From positions 5,952,001 through 6,016,000 of the forward strand of contig NC_065911.1 of the NCBI RefSeq assembly GCF_905147045.1: a stretch of DNA of 64,000 bases, given 5' to 3'. Shown here one piece after another: positions 33,826-45,657 of the stretch; within the stretch, counting starts at the first letter, position 1; every line of letters starts with the position of its first letter. A model generated the notes under the pieces. It was not told where the DNA came from and did not search any database. It worked only from the letters and a program-made list of their open reading frames with translations. A program made the position numbers and the translations under genes. The DNA comes from Nymphalis io (lineage: Eukaryota; Arthropoda; Insecta; Lepidoptera; Nymphalidae).

Positions 33826-36000
33826 AAATTTTGTTATCATTAATAGATGGCGCAAGTTGTATTTTACATCGCGCTATAACGATATTTTTGTAAGTATTAA
33901 TAAGGTTTGCCATATTTAAAGAGAGTGAAACAATATATGTATCTAACCAGCAGTACATTTTCTGTAGTTCTATACAGTAGTACAGTACTACCAAGTAATC
34001 ATTCACATTAATACATATATTTTATAAATGTATTATATTTATAGAACAACTATTTAGGCATTACTTAGTGTTGTACATAAATTTTAATCTAGTTAACGAT
34101 TTAATCCTTTAGTCTTAATCAATATTAATTACACCCATAACCGATAAAACTGAATTAACCCTTCACTAAGTCTTATCTGATAGACACTTGGGACAGCTTT
34201 GAACAGGGTATTTTAGAAATGGCGCCGAACCGCGATGACGATTTATTTACAAAATAATGGCTAATAAGTGCACAGCTTAATCTTCTATGTATATACATAG
34301 AAGAATACGGTGTACTAAGTTATGCTAGAATAAACATATATATTTATATAGTACATTATGTAGGTACATATTAATAATACTAGGCAAAAGGATAAGCCAC
34401 TAGCAGTAGACCACACAGGGTTTATAATAATAAAAAAATAAAAAATGTAGAATAACCGATACAAGATCAGAAAACGTTTAGAAATTTTAAATTGTAAACT
34501 AAAAAAAAAATTAAGAAACGTTTGTGTGTTATAGAGTATTATAAAACGGAGATATAATCTAATTTGGTTATCTTTCTTTCTAAATGAAATTAATAAATAA
34601 GAAATCGATTTTTTAATATTACATACACTGTACCTGTTTTTTTACTCATACACGGTACTTCCACAGATTATAATGTTCTATTATTTCAGTATTTACTAAG
34701 ATTACTCGAGTTAGAGGGTTAACCGGCTTAAATGTAACAAATCGCCGCTCGAAGTTTCGCGTAATGGCCGATTTTATTTTACAATCTCGCTTTAAATCGA
34801 GTTCGAATGAGTCTTGTTCGAGATATTCAATTTTATGATGGAAAGTGTAATTTAAAAGTTTGTAAGAAATGTCTCTCAGTAATTTCTTTCTTACATTCTA
34901 ATAATAATACTTTGGAGTGTTTTAATTTAAAATGTATGTATCTAAGAATTTATGTTTGAGCTATTGCTACAAAAGTTGATAATAAAAATCCCTCATTTTT
35001 CGTCAAATGTTCTCTGAAGAATTACTGTTACTATTTAAAAGTAATTATTTACTTATATATCTATTTCTATATATTTATGTATATGTAACAAGCAACACTT
35101 GATATAAATATTTTACTAAAATATGAATTTATTTACATATAAATTTATGTATATAAAATAATTTTATGATCAAATACGATGTAAATCTACGTGCTACGAA
35201 TTTTACATCAAAAGCACATTTTATTGTAGTTACTCTATATTGGCAAGAATTTACCGACATTTTCGTTGAAAATAACTTTCTTGTAACATAGATATCTACA
35301 TGTTCTCAGGTCCTTGAACATGTTATGGGAATGCGGTGTAAGGAAACTTCGGAGCTTAACGGCGCTACGTAAGAATGAAGGGAAAAACCCTACGACTTAA
35401 GCCTGCCGCTCCCCTCGATTTATTAGGTAATGGTATGTCTCGAGCTATGTTGCTATCTAAAATATATTGCGAATTTTTAATTTTTCTATAACATTTTAAA
35501 TTTATTTATACATTACGCGTTCATAAAAATGTACAATTATTTTACAATTTACTTAACACTCACATAGTGATATAATAGTCACAGTAGTCTTATCTGACCG
35601 AAATATTTTCTCTGAAAGAAATGTTAGCTATACAAGGAGATCTCCTTAAATTGGTTGTAGACAAACCTAACATGGCTCCGGGCACCGGGAGTCGATTGCC
35701 TGCCACTTTCCCGGGCTGATTTATTTTATCATTACGAAATGTACGGTAATATTAGGCATTGTTCTATAGGATTGGTTGTTTAAGGAATTGAAATATGAAA
35801 AGTTAAATCATGAGTGATAGTAGAATATGTGATAAGAGGTGCGTTATAAATAAAATATATTATATGTGTAAGGAATATTAATTTTTATTTTACCTAAAAA
35901 ATACGTAAAAAAACTGTTGTATAATTACATGATTAATATCACAGGCTTAAAGTATTGAAGTTTGATGATGATGATATATATGTTATAATACACATGTACA
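33826..36000. other. Long AT-rich stretch with one perfect palindrome
   Basis: Apart from the palindrome at 34281-34304 and a less AT-rich patch at 35290-35440, nothing is recognised. The 92-codon frame at 33728-34006 begins in SINE D and is an artefact. Confidence 0.5.
34281..34304. repeat. 24-bp perfect palindrome
   Basis: The 12-base arms TCTTCTATGTAT and ATACATAGAAGA are exact complements with no loop. It could extrude as a cruciform or be a dimeric binding site; neither is shown. Confidence 0.85.
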
Positions 36001-36305
36001 AATAATAATAATAATAATAATAATAATGTCCTCCACACCGATTTCGGCCATGGCGGCCAATCTCACGAGAGATTAGCCAACTGTGCAGGAGATATTATAG
36101 TACACAAGTGTGTGCTAAACAAAGTTGCAATCTCTCTTCCCTCACTCTCATAATCTGATGGGACGGCAATCCGACACGACTGGAAATAGTTCAGGCGCAG
36201 GACCAAGGGCTTTACGTGTCTTCCGAGGCACGGGAATGTACACACTTCAAACTTCCAGACACCGGGTTGCTACTGAGAATCTTCTGACAGAAAAACCCAA
36301 TAAAT
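36001..36305 (-). mobile_element. SINE family C, 5'-truncated, with AAT9 tail
   Basis: The 3' tail appears on the plus strand as an AAT microsatellite (36001-36027), followed by 'gatttcggccatggcggcca', 'ggacggcaatccgacacgac' and 'ctgacagaaaaacccaataa'. The tRNA-like head is missing. Opposed 60- and 63-codon frames are repeat artefacts. Confidence 0.9.
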
Positions 36306-37099
36306 TTTTATTTTAGAATCACAATATATATTTTTAAGATAATATACAATAGAAAAGTATATCGTTGTTATAATTTACGCATATATCGTAGTTTTCGCGC
36401 TTTTGTTAATTACTTAAAGCGAATTAATTTGATTACTATGGTAATTTTAACATACACAACTTATTTATATATTAAATAACCCAAAAAAAGCGAGCTTAAC
36501 GCTAAAAGCTTCATCTACCAGTCAACCTGAAGAAGTGCAGATGTACGTTAGTAGATATTAAAAAAAAATCACGCAAAACAGTTAACTCATTCATGGAAAA
36601 AAAACATATATATGTACATACACATTTAAATATATAAATATACGTATAAACGTTACATATAGAAATAGAATCACGAGTTATACGAATGTAAAAATTAGAT
36701 AAAATTAGTTTCCTAACCTGTCATTTAAAAACGTCACACATCGAGAAAATTGTTCAACAACCGAACGGCAGATACAGCGAATGATAAACTGTACCAATGA
36801 AGTGCAATGTTGAGTAGCAAGTTACTAGATTAACGAAGTATTTTATTATAAAAATAAAATAAAAAAGATTGTTCACGTTTTAGATATGCAAAGGGATTAA
36901 ACAAGAAGTTGAAAAGTAAGCAAAGAGTTTTTATTTCTTTTCGAATCGATTGCTATCTCAGTTGAGATCTGTAACTGGACATCAAATTTACGTAATCCAA
37001 AAAAAAAACAAAGCGAATACAGGTAATAAAGACGTGATCCAATTTATCTACGTAGGCCTTGTTGCTCGAATAGCGTACATCACCATTTTTTTTTCTCGC
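36306..37099. other. AT-rich, nothing recognised
   Basis: No family or exon is recognised. Confidence 0.5.
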
Positions 37100-37258
37100 T
37101 GGAAAAACACATTTATATGTTTCCCCCACATGAGGTGGGGGGGGAGGTATGTGGGACTCGTCGGCGCTGATAGTGCCGGAATACCCACTAGAAAACCAGC
37201 GGTACCCATTCCGGCTTGTCGGGGGACCTCACGGGATCGCTTGCGCATACTACCGTAA
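37100..37258 (-). repeat. GC-rich repeat, probable LINE 3' region
   Basis: Read on the minus strand: 'gacaagccggaatgggtacc', 'ctagtgggtattccggcact', 'cgacgagtcccacatacct' and 'cccacctcatgtgggggaaa'. This combination is familiar from repeated GC-rich tails in Lepidoptera, and an AT-rich host region makes it stand out. The 66- and 102-codon frames over it are composition effects. Confidence 0.45.
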
Positions 37259-38150
37259 CATCACCATAATCAATGACAGGCGATGACTGGATATATATAT
37301 TATGAAAAAAAAACAAAAGACAATAATAATACTCGTAAAAGAATAGAATGCAGTTCCCGCGTCGAGGTTTCGCCTCAATTCCCCAATGCTATCAACACAA
37401 GGTAACTTATCCAACTCGCTTACTCGAAAATGGTCCAGAATCGTAATCAAAATATTGTCTTCTGACCTTTGGGTACTATAATGGTTATTATTTTTATACC
37501 TTAAGACGCAAGCGATGTAACGCTTACATGATAATAAATACAAAAGTAATGCCAAATTCGTTTCTTTTTTAAGTTAAAAATTAGATTAATATAATGTGAA
37601 AATACATACGCAATGCCAAAAGCTCACAAAATATTTTTTGCAAATATCACAATAAAAATTTTACATAATATTATGCAAATTAAAAAAATATATATTGTGA
37701 TAAGACTTTATGTAATATGATATTTTATTGTATGTATGTTTCATAGTCTTATTAATTAATTAATAGGAAGATGTTGTTTGAAAACTAAACGGTCTGATCA
37801 ATTCCATTACTAATTCAAACTAGTATTATGGAAACTCGAAAACTACTTACTTACTACTTACGGAAGAACTAGATTTAATTAACTTAATTTATAGAATTGC
37901 ATGTACATACTTTATATATATTATTAATTTCTATCCTAAAATCTAAAGTAATATAGCTTAGCACTTTAAATATTTATTACGTTCCATGTTATTGTACTGG
38001 TCGTAGGATGGTTGTTTGATATTTTGATTTATGATTCTATTCCACATGTTGTCCTAGAAGCTAAATACATCAATTGCTTCATTACAACGTGAAAAAAAGA
38101 CAAATAAAAAAATACAAATGCACGTTTGTAATATTAGTATGGATAGAAAA
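37259..38150. other. AT-rich, nothing recognised
   Basis: The 101-codon minus-strand frame at 37250-37555 has no recognisable domain. A 'taatattagtatggatag' repeat-tail word occurs at about 38131-38148. Confidence 0.45.
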
Positions 38151-38154
38151 AAAC

Positions 38155-38215
38155 AGCTAAATAAAACTACCATCGATTCGGAATGTAGATTCTACCGAGA
38201 ACCAGCAAGTAGCCT
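38155..38215 (-). repeat. Family F LINE 3'-end fragment
   Basis: 'accatcgattcggaatgtag' and 'attctaccgagaaccagcaa' are the antisense of the family F motif. Confidence 0.65.
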
Positions 38216-38238
38216 TTTCCACCAATTTGCATTTACTG

Positions 38239-38478
38239 TATAATAATAATAATATCCTGGGACATTATTCACACAAGGCCATCAGATCCCAAATTAAGCA
38301 GAGCTTATATTATGAAAGCCAGACAACTGATATACTACATTTACTACTTTTCTTTTGAAAATACATACACAATGGCAAAAAAACATGTTCATGCACATAA
38401 ATGTCTGTCCAGGGTGGGAATCGAACCCACAGCCTTCGGCGTGAAAGGCAAGTATCTACCAACCACGCCAACCTGCTC
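38239..38478 (-). mobile_element. SINE family D with ATT tail
   Basis: 'ataataataatatcctggga' (the tail) is followed by 'gccagacaactgatatacta', 'gtctgtccagggtgggaatc' and 'gaacccacagccttcggcgt'. Part of the middle is missing, and the far head ends at 'ccacgccaacctgctc'. Confidence 0.88.
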
Positions 38479-40368
38479 AAATATATATGAGTATATTATC
38501 ATTAAATACTAATAATTTTATTTACTACCCTGCCTACACGTTTTTAGACCGTGCAAAGTCAAAGCAGTTTAAATAAATCACAACATCATGACAAACGAAA
38601 TCCCATATCATTCATGGATCCCATTTAATTCTGAATAGGTTTAAACCGCATTTCAACATAACACCGTAAACTAAACTTCCACGGGCATGAATAAGTGAAA
38701 TTTTCTGTTTAAACCTAACCAAATTTTGGTTTAAGCATGCTCGTTTGAATTTACGAAATATTGTTATAACTTGCGTTGTTAAATCATTGCAATATAACGT
38801 TATCTAATTGTTATATTGTATGCTATTAAAATATTATTGAGTATGATAATAGTAATTGTTAATAATAATATATAATAATAAATAATATTTTTCATTGTGA
38901 TATATAAGAAACTAATGTACGAAATATGACGCAAATATTTGTCTCTTATAGCACATTTGTCTTCGTTTTGTTTGCAGTTCGAACCACTTGGGTGTTAAAA
39001 CCTTTTTTAAGCTTATAAGACAGCGTCTTGTTATCTCCACTGGTAACACATGTTCATACACTGGATTATTTTTCATGATGGGCATAAATATGCTTTCAAG
39101 GCGATAATTTACGAAATCAATACTTTTAAAATAGCCTACATATTTTTTATAACATAAACAAAAACAAATCATTTGTCAGATGATATTAATCCATATTCAA
39201 ATTAATAACATATTCATAATAAAAATAGGTTTAAAGATTATTTATTCCCATAAAGACAATTACATCGCTTACATGAGAACACAATTGAAGAAAAAATACA
39301 AACAATTAACAGACATTCATTGTCGTACTTACATTTTTCAATGGAGAAAATAACACACAATATGAAATAACACACAAAACATCACCACGTTTTGAAAACC
39401 ACTCTTATTCCATTCTACATACTCAAACAGGTATTTTTGTAATAATATAATGAGACAGTCGTAATAACTGCTTAAAATTTGTATTTTTACAAATAGTTTC
39501 TATTACATTACAAGATATTATTATACGCATATGGAAAAAAGGGCTTTAAAATTAACACAGTACAATTGTACATTTAGACCGATTATATTATTTGTTATAT
39601 TATTTAAAAGAAATAATACGAATTTAAAACTTTATTTCGACCGTACGAATTCAAAGCAGGTAGGAAAGAATTGAAATTGAAACATATTTAAATAACATTT
39701 CATAACTTTGGACGTCACTTTACAGCTTATATAACTTTAGATATAATTGTATAATAATTATTTTACTGGATTCTTGAAGTATCGTATCATACAATATTAT
39801 TCTTTAATTAATTAATTATGACTCTCCCTCAATCTTTAGAAATAAGTTACTTAATTAATATAAAAGGCATGATTAGTTTTAATTAATACTTTTAATAATT
39901 TCAATTATGATAACGCCAATTGTTTTTTTATTATAACAATGACATTGTTTATTATTTAATTTCGTCACTCTTAAAAATTACTGATGATTTTTTGTTTCTT
40001 TTAATTTTAATTTGATTAGATTTAATCTGGATATGTACACATATTAGATATACTATAATTTTTTTATAAATACTTTTTTAATGCTTTATATGCATGTTGT
40101 AAGTGTGCTATTATATATAAATAAAAGAGTAGATGTAAAAGTTACTGAAATAAAATTATTATAATTATACTTATTTAATGCATAAAATATCTTCTTATCT
40201 AATATCTTTAAAATAACTTAAGATTATATTTTAAGATTAATTACTTTAAAAAATACATTTAACTTATATTATTAATATGAATCTTTTATTAAATATCGGA
40301 CAATACATTGTGAATATTTCAATTAATTTAATTGAAATATTTAATAATAAATGTAAAAAAAGTAAGTA
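38479..40368. other. Long AT-rich stretch; one odd palindrome
   Basis: AATATTTCAATTAA (40313-40326) and TTAATTGAAATATT (40328-40341) form perfect arms around one base. The 86-codon frame at 38912-39172 is unsupported. No gene is seen. Confidence 0.5.
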
Positions 40369-40450
40369 ACTGTCTGTAAATGTTCCACTGCTTAAAGGGA
40401 GCTCATTCCACCACGCTGCTCCAATACGGGTTGATGGATACACATGAAAT
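40369..40450 (-). mobile_element. SINE family B, 3' fragment
   Basis: An 'agtaagtaactgtctgtaaa' tail is followed by 'ccaccacgctgctccaatac' and 'gggttgatgg'. An internal deletion removed the 'ggccttagccc' block. Confidence 0.7.
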
Positions 40451-40799
40451 AAATTTTTAGTTTAAAGTTAACAATAACTCATACTTAATTAAATCTTAAC
40501 AAACCAACATTAATTAAAACTTAAATATCATATGAAAGAAAATTATAACATACAGCAGATGTCTAGAATGCTAGAATTAGGTCACGTATACATAAGCGTA
40601 ATGTAATCTAACTTGTTGAACCTCAAGTTTCAACATGTTAGGCAACTTGGTTAAGCACGCCCTCGTAAGATGGCTCCTGAAATGTATATTTTATGCCTTC
40701 AAGATATTTACTTAAACAATCTTTGTATTATGAACTTGATATAACTTGAAGTGTTTATGGTATTCTATACAATTACTACACGAGGTTCTTATAACTTGA

Positions 40800-40990
40800 A
40801 AGTTGGGGTGGCTCAGTGGTTAATACATGTACATTTTAAACGAAGGGTTCACGGGATTTTTTGTTTGAAAATTATTTCGTGCTTAATGGTTAAGAAACAT
40901 CGTGTTTGTCAGTTGAGTCTGTCACATGTGTATTCCACCAATCAACATTGAAGCAGTGAAGTGCAATAAGATCTAAATACGATTCTCCTC
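40800..40990 (+). mobile_element. SINE family B, strongly diverged
   Basis: 'gggtggctcagtggttaata', 'gaagggttcac', 'gttaagaaacatcgtg' and 'gtgtattccaccaatcaaca' keep the B order with many substitutions. Confidence 0.65.
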
Positions 40991-41190
40991 TCCAATTTTG
41001 ATAAATGACTGTCAAAGTTTAGTAGCATTTCCAGTTTAATGGCCTATTAGAATCTATATAAAGCGGATGGTCGACAAATTGTTAAGCCTTTTAGCGTCGA
41101 TCTATTTAATTTGCGTTTAAATCTTTTATTTTGTAATATATTATTCAAAAAACAAATACTGTTTGTAAATATCGACTGTTTTTTTTTCCT
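40991..41190 (-). repeat. Unit shared in inverted orientation with 53.87-54.05 kb
   Basis: About 190 bp from 'tccaattttgataaatgact' to 'gtaaatatcgactg' recur reverse-complemented at about 53869-54054 with roughly eight differences by eye. It directly adjoins the poly(A) end of a SINE A at both places. It is not seen next to other A copies. Confidence 0.85.
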
Positions 41191-41484
41191 TTTTTTATAG
41201 AATAAGAAGGCGGACGAGCATATGGGTCACCTGATGGTAAGTAGTCATTAACGCCCATAGAAATTGGCATTGTAAGAAATGTTAACTATTGCTTACATCG
41301 CCAATGCGTCACCAACCTTGGGAACTAATATGTTATGTCCCCTGTGCCTGTAATTACACTGGTTCACTCACTTTTCAAGCTGAAACACAACAATACCAAG
41401 TACTGCTGTTTTGCGGTAGAATATCTGATGAGTAGGTGGTACCTACCCAGACGAGCTTGCACAAAGACCTACCACCAGTAAAGT
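41191..41484 (-). mobile_element. SINE family A, full length
   Basis: From the T-tract and 'agaataagaaggcggacgag' to 'caaagacctaccaccagtaa'. It forms a composite block with the flank at 40991-41190. Confidence 0.93.
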
Positions 41485-42449
41485 ACTCCTAAGAGTTACA
41501 AACAGATGTCTCACATCAAAAATAATTAAAAAACAAAATTCCTTAAACGTGTACACGAACATATTATAATTAGGGTGAGTGTAGCAATACAAATATCCCA
41601 GAATATTATCTGAACAATGAACATAAATCCAAACTTGAAAGTTCAAATAATAGCCTCTTATTACCCTACGAACAATCGAGAATCAAAAATCGATAAGCAA
41701 CTCTCAAAGTTCCTTCAACTGACAACGCTCCATCTCAGTTGATATCACTTTGACAAACCAAGGACGCAAGTAATTCGATTAGTAATTGTCAAATGAATAA
41801 TAATAATTTCTAGACATATTGCTGACGTCACGATTAGGGCTTCTATTACAATAATGATAGAAATTTTTTTAATGGACATTCTTGGTGCGTGATGATAAAA
41901 ATATTTAAAAATCGAATTTGAGTGTAATCCAAATAGAACTTATGTTAAATTACTTTTATATAGTTCAACGTGTATAGACTAATATATTTAAAATATCGTA
42001 TAAGTTCATGTACTGTTATATACCTAATGGTAATAATCTCATATGTATATAACAAAATATTTACCATAATGCAAGCCAATTTTTCCAAATTACTGTATAA
42101 ATTATGACTACAAGTAATAGTAGTAATAATGCTAGCAAAATTTCATTGCTTCGCAATTTTGATTCTTTAAGCAAAATTTACCTTTGTGTGCAAGGAAGAA
42201 AACGGTTCTAAATCTTTTAAAAATGTTCATAGCACTTACCGTCAGTTTCGAAAACGCTGACCAAAGTTAGATTAACTAATTTGAATTTAATCTGAACGGC
42301 AAATGGTCTATTGGAGATAATAGGCTACCAATGAGCGTTCAGTATCTAGTGCGAATCTAAAACTAGTGGTAGTACTTTTTAAGGTGAATTTGAAATTTTT
42401 ATACATTTTTTTAAATTTAATACCTATTATTCGTCATGATTATCAAATC
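41485..42449. other. No recognised feature; one CRE octamer
   Basis: TGACGTCA lies at 41823-41830. A small AT-rich fold lies at 42138-42180. No exon is seen. Confidence 0.45.
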
Positions 42450-42550
42450 AAATAATTCTTTATTCAAGTAGACTGAGGGCACTTTTTTAGTTATCAATAC
42501 GCCTTGGTGATGAGATTATCTGTAATAAGCTTTCAGCTTTATATATTTAT
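42450..42550 (-). repeat. Family F LINE tail fragment
   Basis: 'aatcaaataattctttattc' and 'aagtagactgagggcac' are the antisense of the AATAAA-containing end with its ATTTG-like tail. Confidence 0.55.
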
Positions 42551-42611
42551 AAAGATTTTCTTTAAAATTGTTGAAAATCTTTGGGAATTAGACAAGCTTA
42601 AGACGTAATAT

Positions 42612-42776
42612 TGTTGTGTTCCTATTGGAAGGGTGAGTGGGCCAGTGTGACCGGTACAAGGGACATACCATCTTAGGAAGGAATGGTTAGTATTTCTTGC
42701 AGCGCCAATGTCTATACGCGATTATGATCACTTAATATTAAGTGGAATATCTGCCCTACCTAAATTATAAAAAAAC
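42612..42776 (+). mobile_element. SINE family A, 5'-truncated, internally deleted
   Basis: 'tgttgtgttcctattggaag', 'gacataccatcttaggaagg' and 'ggttagtatttcttgcagcg' run to an A7 tail. Confidence 0.82.
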
Positions 42777-42868
42777 GCATGTTGTGATAGAAAAGTTTGA
42801 CGGTACGAGATATCACGTTTTCGTACAAAGCTGTTGGTGTAACTAAATAATACATAAATGCTCTTTAC

Positions 42869-43373
42869 AAACGAAAAAAATATATATAAATCGTCTATAC
42901 CGCAATGTTTGAAGACGAAAGTCTTCAACCAATGCGTCTTACCTGCCATGACATACGGTGCCGAAACGTGGACACTAACTGCGGGACTAGTCCACAAATT
43001 CAAAGTCGCTCAGCGTGCTATGGAGCGAGCTATGCTCGGAGTATCTTTGAAGGATAAGATCAGAAATGAGATTATCCGGAAAAGAACCGAAGTCACCGAC
43101 ATAGCTTGCAAAATTAGCAGGCTGAAGTGGCAGTGGGCTGGTCACGTATGTCGTAGGACCGATGGCCGTTGGAGCAGACGAGTCCTAGAGTGGAGACCGC
43201 GAATCGGCAAGCGCAGCGTAGGGCGCCCTCCAGCCAGGTGGACCGACGACCTTAAGAAGGTGGCGGGCACCAACTGGATGCGGAAGGCGGAGGACAGGGA
43301 GCTTTGGCGCACCTTGGGAGAGGCCTATGTTCAGCAGTGGACAACGATTGGCTGTTGATTGAAACGAAAAAAA
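42869..43373 (+). mobile_element. RTE-clade LINE, 5'-truncated insertion with 12-bp target-site duplication
   Basis: The insertion (42881-43361, 481 bp) lies between copies of AAACGAAAAAAA at 42869-42880 and 43362-43373. It ends at 'gctgttgattg', just after the stop codon, so the 3'-UTR is only a few bases long, as in RTE elements. It is the longest of the three RTE copies in the window. Confidence 0.92.
42882..43358 (+). pseudogene. RTE-clade reverse transcriptase, C-terminal ~158 residues
   Basis: This is the open 3' end of the endonuclease/reverse-transcriptase polyprotein of an RTE-clade non-LTR retrotransposon. Visible family motifs are KTKVFNQCVLPAMTYGAETW, AQRAMERAMLGVSLKDKIRN, KWQWAGHVCRRTDGRW, GRPPARWTDDLKKVAGTNWM and LGEAYVQQWTTIG before TGA. 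The endonuclease and the catalytic reverse-transcriptase domain lie upstream in intact elements and are absent here through 5' truncation, so the fragment cannot mobilise itself. The frame has no stop or shift, which fits a young insertion. The ATG at 42858 belongs to flanking DNA and is not a real start. The clade call rests on strong motif resemblance to RTE/BovB-type C-termini. Confidence 0.9.
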
Positions 43374-43747
43374 ACGTTGAAATGTATTCACAAAATATAT
43401 TTTCCTTAAAATATATTTTACATTAAAAGGAACTGTTCTATTTTAAAAAGTCTGGTGTACGTTGACAAATGATTTCTGGAATCCTTTTTATCTGATAAAT
43501 ATGTCTGCGGCTGACTAGCGGTTATCCTATTTCAGATATCAATTGATGTTTTTACTATAAATAAACGGCTCAGTTATAAAAATTCGCGAATGTCCAGCCA
43601 GCGCCAATGATCTTTCATGACCCTAATTTGTGTTCCATAATCACAGTGCTCGGTTATTATGTATTTACGAGATTTTAATACAGCCTGTAAAAAAAATCTA
43701 ATTTATTTATTTAATGTAGAAACTTTTATTTAATTTGAGAAAACTAA
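43374..43747. other. AT-rich, nothing recognised
   Basis: No repeat family or exon is recognised. Confidence 0.45.
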
Positions 43748-43951
43748 TTAATTCAACATATCTATTTAAGTAATATTTATAAACGAGTGATGTGTCCTCG
43801 TTTACATGCTTCTAGCTATTCCTTTTTTTACTTAAACAGGGACAAATATGAGCGCAATAGTATCTCATACACGAGACAACCTCCCTCCTCTTACAACCCG
43901 GGTTCCTTCAAACGAGGCGTGAAGAAGCATCTTGGGCAGGCAAGGCGGTGA
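43748..43951 (+). pseudogene. C-terminus of a CR1/Jockey-type LINE reverse transcriptase
   Basis: The frame is open from after a TAA at 43745 to TGA at 43949-43951. Its last ~20 residues, PPSSYNPGSFKRGVKKHL, match the end of ORF2 in non-LTR elements of the CR1/Jockey superfamily in Lepidoptera. The preceding 'SFFYLNRDKYER' looks like the degraded 'NSFFPRAIRxWN' segment. The upstream part is AT-eroded and probably no longer element sequence before about 43790. No catalytic domain is retained. The exact clade is uncertain; a CR1 lineage is my first guess. Confidence 0.6.
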
Positions 43952-44061
43952 CGGCTAGTACAGAACATTCTTCCCGACTGTACTGGCCGTCGTCGCATTT
44001 GGACTCTACTACCACTTACCATCAGGTGGAGTAGAGTCATTTGCCATCCCGGACATATAAA
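43952..44061 (+). mobile_element. 3'-UTR and poly(A) of the same LINE
   Basis: After the stop codon come 'cggctagtacagaacattct', 'ccgactgtactggccgtcgt', 'ccacttaccatcaggtggag' and an A10 tract. This is a typical short LINE trailer. Confidence 0.65.
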
Positions 44062-45002
44062 AAAAAAACACGATAGTTTATTTTATTTATCGTAATACAG
44101 AAGTTTTTAAGAACTGCAATAAACATAGAGTATTGTGAACTATAATAAAAATGTTAATAATAACAATGCTACCCACTAATTCCCCTTAAAATTTTTAACC
44201 GAAAGTAAATGAAAAAATGAAATTTTTAGCTATCCTTTTTTATAGTCATAACGTTTCGTCCGTCTGTTCAACACCAAGCTTACAATATCTTCAGGGTCGT
44301 TATTATTTCAAACATAACAGCTAATATCCTAAATCAACATATGGGATTATCGTGCAATCATCATTTATTTTCCCATTGCATATAAATTTATATTCAATCA
44401 TTTTTAAGTAAGTTATTATATTATTCTTATTTATGTATTTCATCTATCTACGGGTAAGTAATAAAGTTGATGAAAGTTTCTTTGAAAATCCTTTATTTTA
44501 AAAGAACGAACTTTGGAAATTGGTTTTTAATGACCAAATTCTGATTTATGACATGAGTGAAGCCGCAGTTGAAGCACTTTACGTATAATTAAAATTAATT
44601 TATTTTAAAGATAATTTGTAAAAATAACAGTAAAAAGTAAAACTGTCTGTTTTTTAAGCAAGTTTTAATATACCCTCACCGACCATAAGTACAAAGATAC
44701 ATATAACCCTTTAGGTTTCATAATAGCAAAGTGATTTGTCTGAGGGCTCAATGTCGCGTGGCGTCGCGTGCCCCAGGCAGTTACCGGTTGGGGCAATCCA
44801 TTTCTTTGCCCCTGACTTTTGCGGGGCAGTCGATAGTAACTTTGATATAGGTCTGACTCCATCAATGTAAATGCTTTTTTTCAATTCGCATGTCGGCCCG
44901 GGAGAATTATGTTTAAGCGAGGGATGTATGATTTTTGGTAGTGGTTAAATTTGAATGGTAATAATACAATTTTCTATATTATTTTGTGTTAAAGTTAGTT
45001 AT
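44062..45002. other. AT-rich, with GC-richer patch at 44735-44850
   Basis: The patch ('gtcgcgtggcgtcgcgtgcc', 'gcccctgacttttgcggggc') may be a repeat remnant. A 66-codon minus-strand frame over it has no recognisable domain. Confidence 0.4.
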
Positions 45003-45095
45003 GTAAACTTCCGAACCGGTGGTAGATATATGACAATCAATAATTAAGTGTAACGCTTCTATAACGAATAAAGATTTTTGATTTTGACTTTGTCA
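45003..45095 (+). repeat. Family F LINE 3' end
   Basis: 'cttccgaaccggtggtagat' runs to 'cgaataaagatttttgattt', a polyadenylation signal and TTTTGA-type tail in the expected order. Confidence 0.65.
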
Positions 45096-45365
45096 TCTTT
45101 CTGATAACCTATATACTCGATATATATATGCATATAATAAATAACAAATATTTGTTAGTTTTATTACCTAAATGTCATTAACCTTGAATGGTTGAAAAGG
45201 CTGCTGCTATATATAATGTTTATTGGTAAATCGATACATAAACTCATCACGAAATATATTTTAATAACTTTCGATTTGGTTATCAGTTTTATAAAAATTG
45301 TTTGTTGAAATAAAAATAAGCTGAAATGACTCAGATACGCGACCCAAAGCGTTTTAACGCCAATT

Positions 45366-45425
45366 AAGAACTTCTCCTCAAAAAGGAAGAGGAGGCCTTA
45401 GCCCAGCAGTGGGACATTCATACGC
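45366..45425 (+). mobile_element. SINE family B, 3' fragment
   Basis: 'cttctcctcaaaaaggaaga' and 'ccttagcccagcagtgggac' are the last ~55 bp of B. Confidence 0.75.
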
Positions 45426-45561
45426 CAACATTTGCGTTTTAAATAGACCACCACAATACAATTCTATAGTAAGCACATATAATAGTATCCTTAATTTTTT
45501 TTATTGTATTCTTAAAACAAATTTTATACTGACATGACATATGATTGATTAATTGATCATT

Positions 45562-45635
45562 TTAGTGGTGCTAACCTGGGTATGAACCTACGACCGATGA
45601 GGATTTTGTTCTATTCATGAACCTAAACCATGAGC
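45562..45635 (-). mobile_element. SINE family B head fragment (opposed pair, left)
   Basis: 'agtggtgctaacctgggtat' and 'gaacctacgaccgatgagga' are the antisense tRNA-like head. Confidence 0.6.
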
Positions 45636-45657
45636 CTATATAATTATTTAAAAATCC

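Noticed and set aside
36001..36027. Stand-alone microsatellite or CRISPR-like repeat
   Set aside because: It is the AAT tail of the adjoining SINE C copy. No regularly spaced repeats with unique spacers exist in the window.
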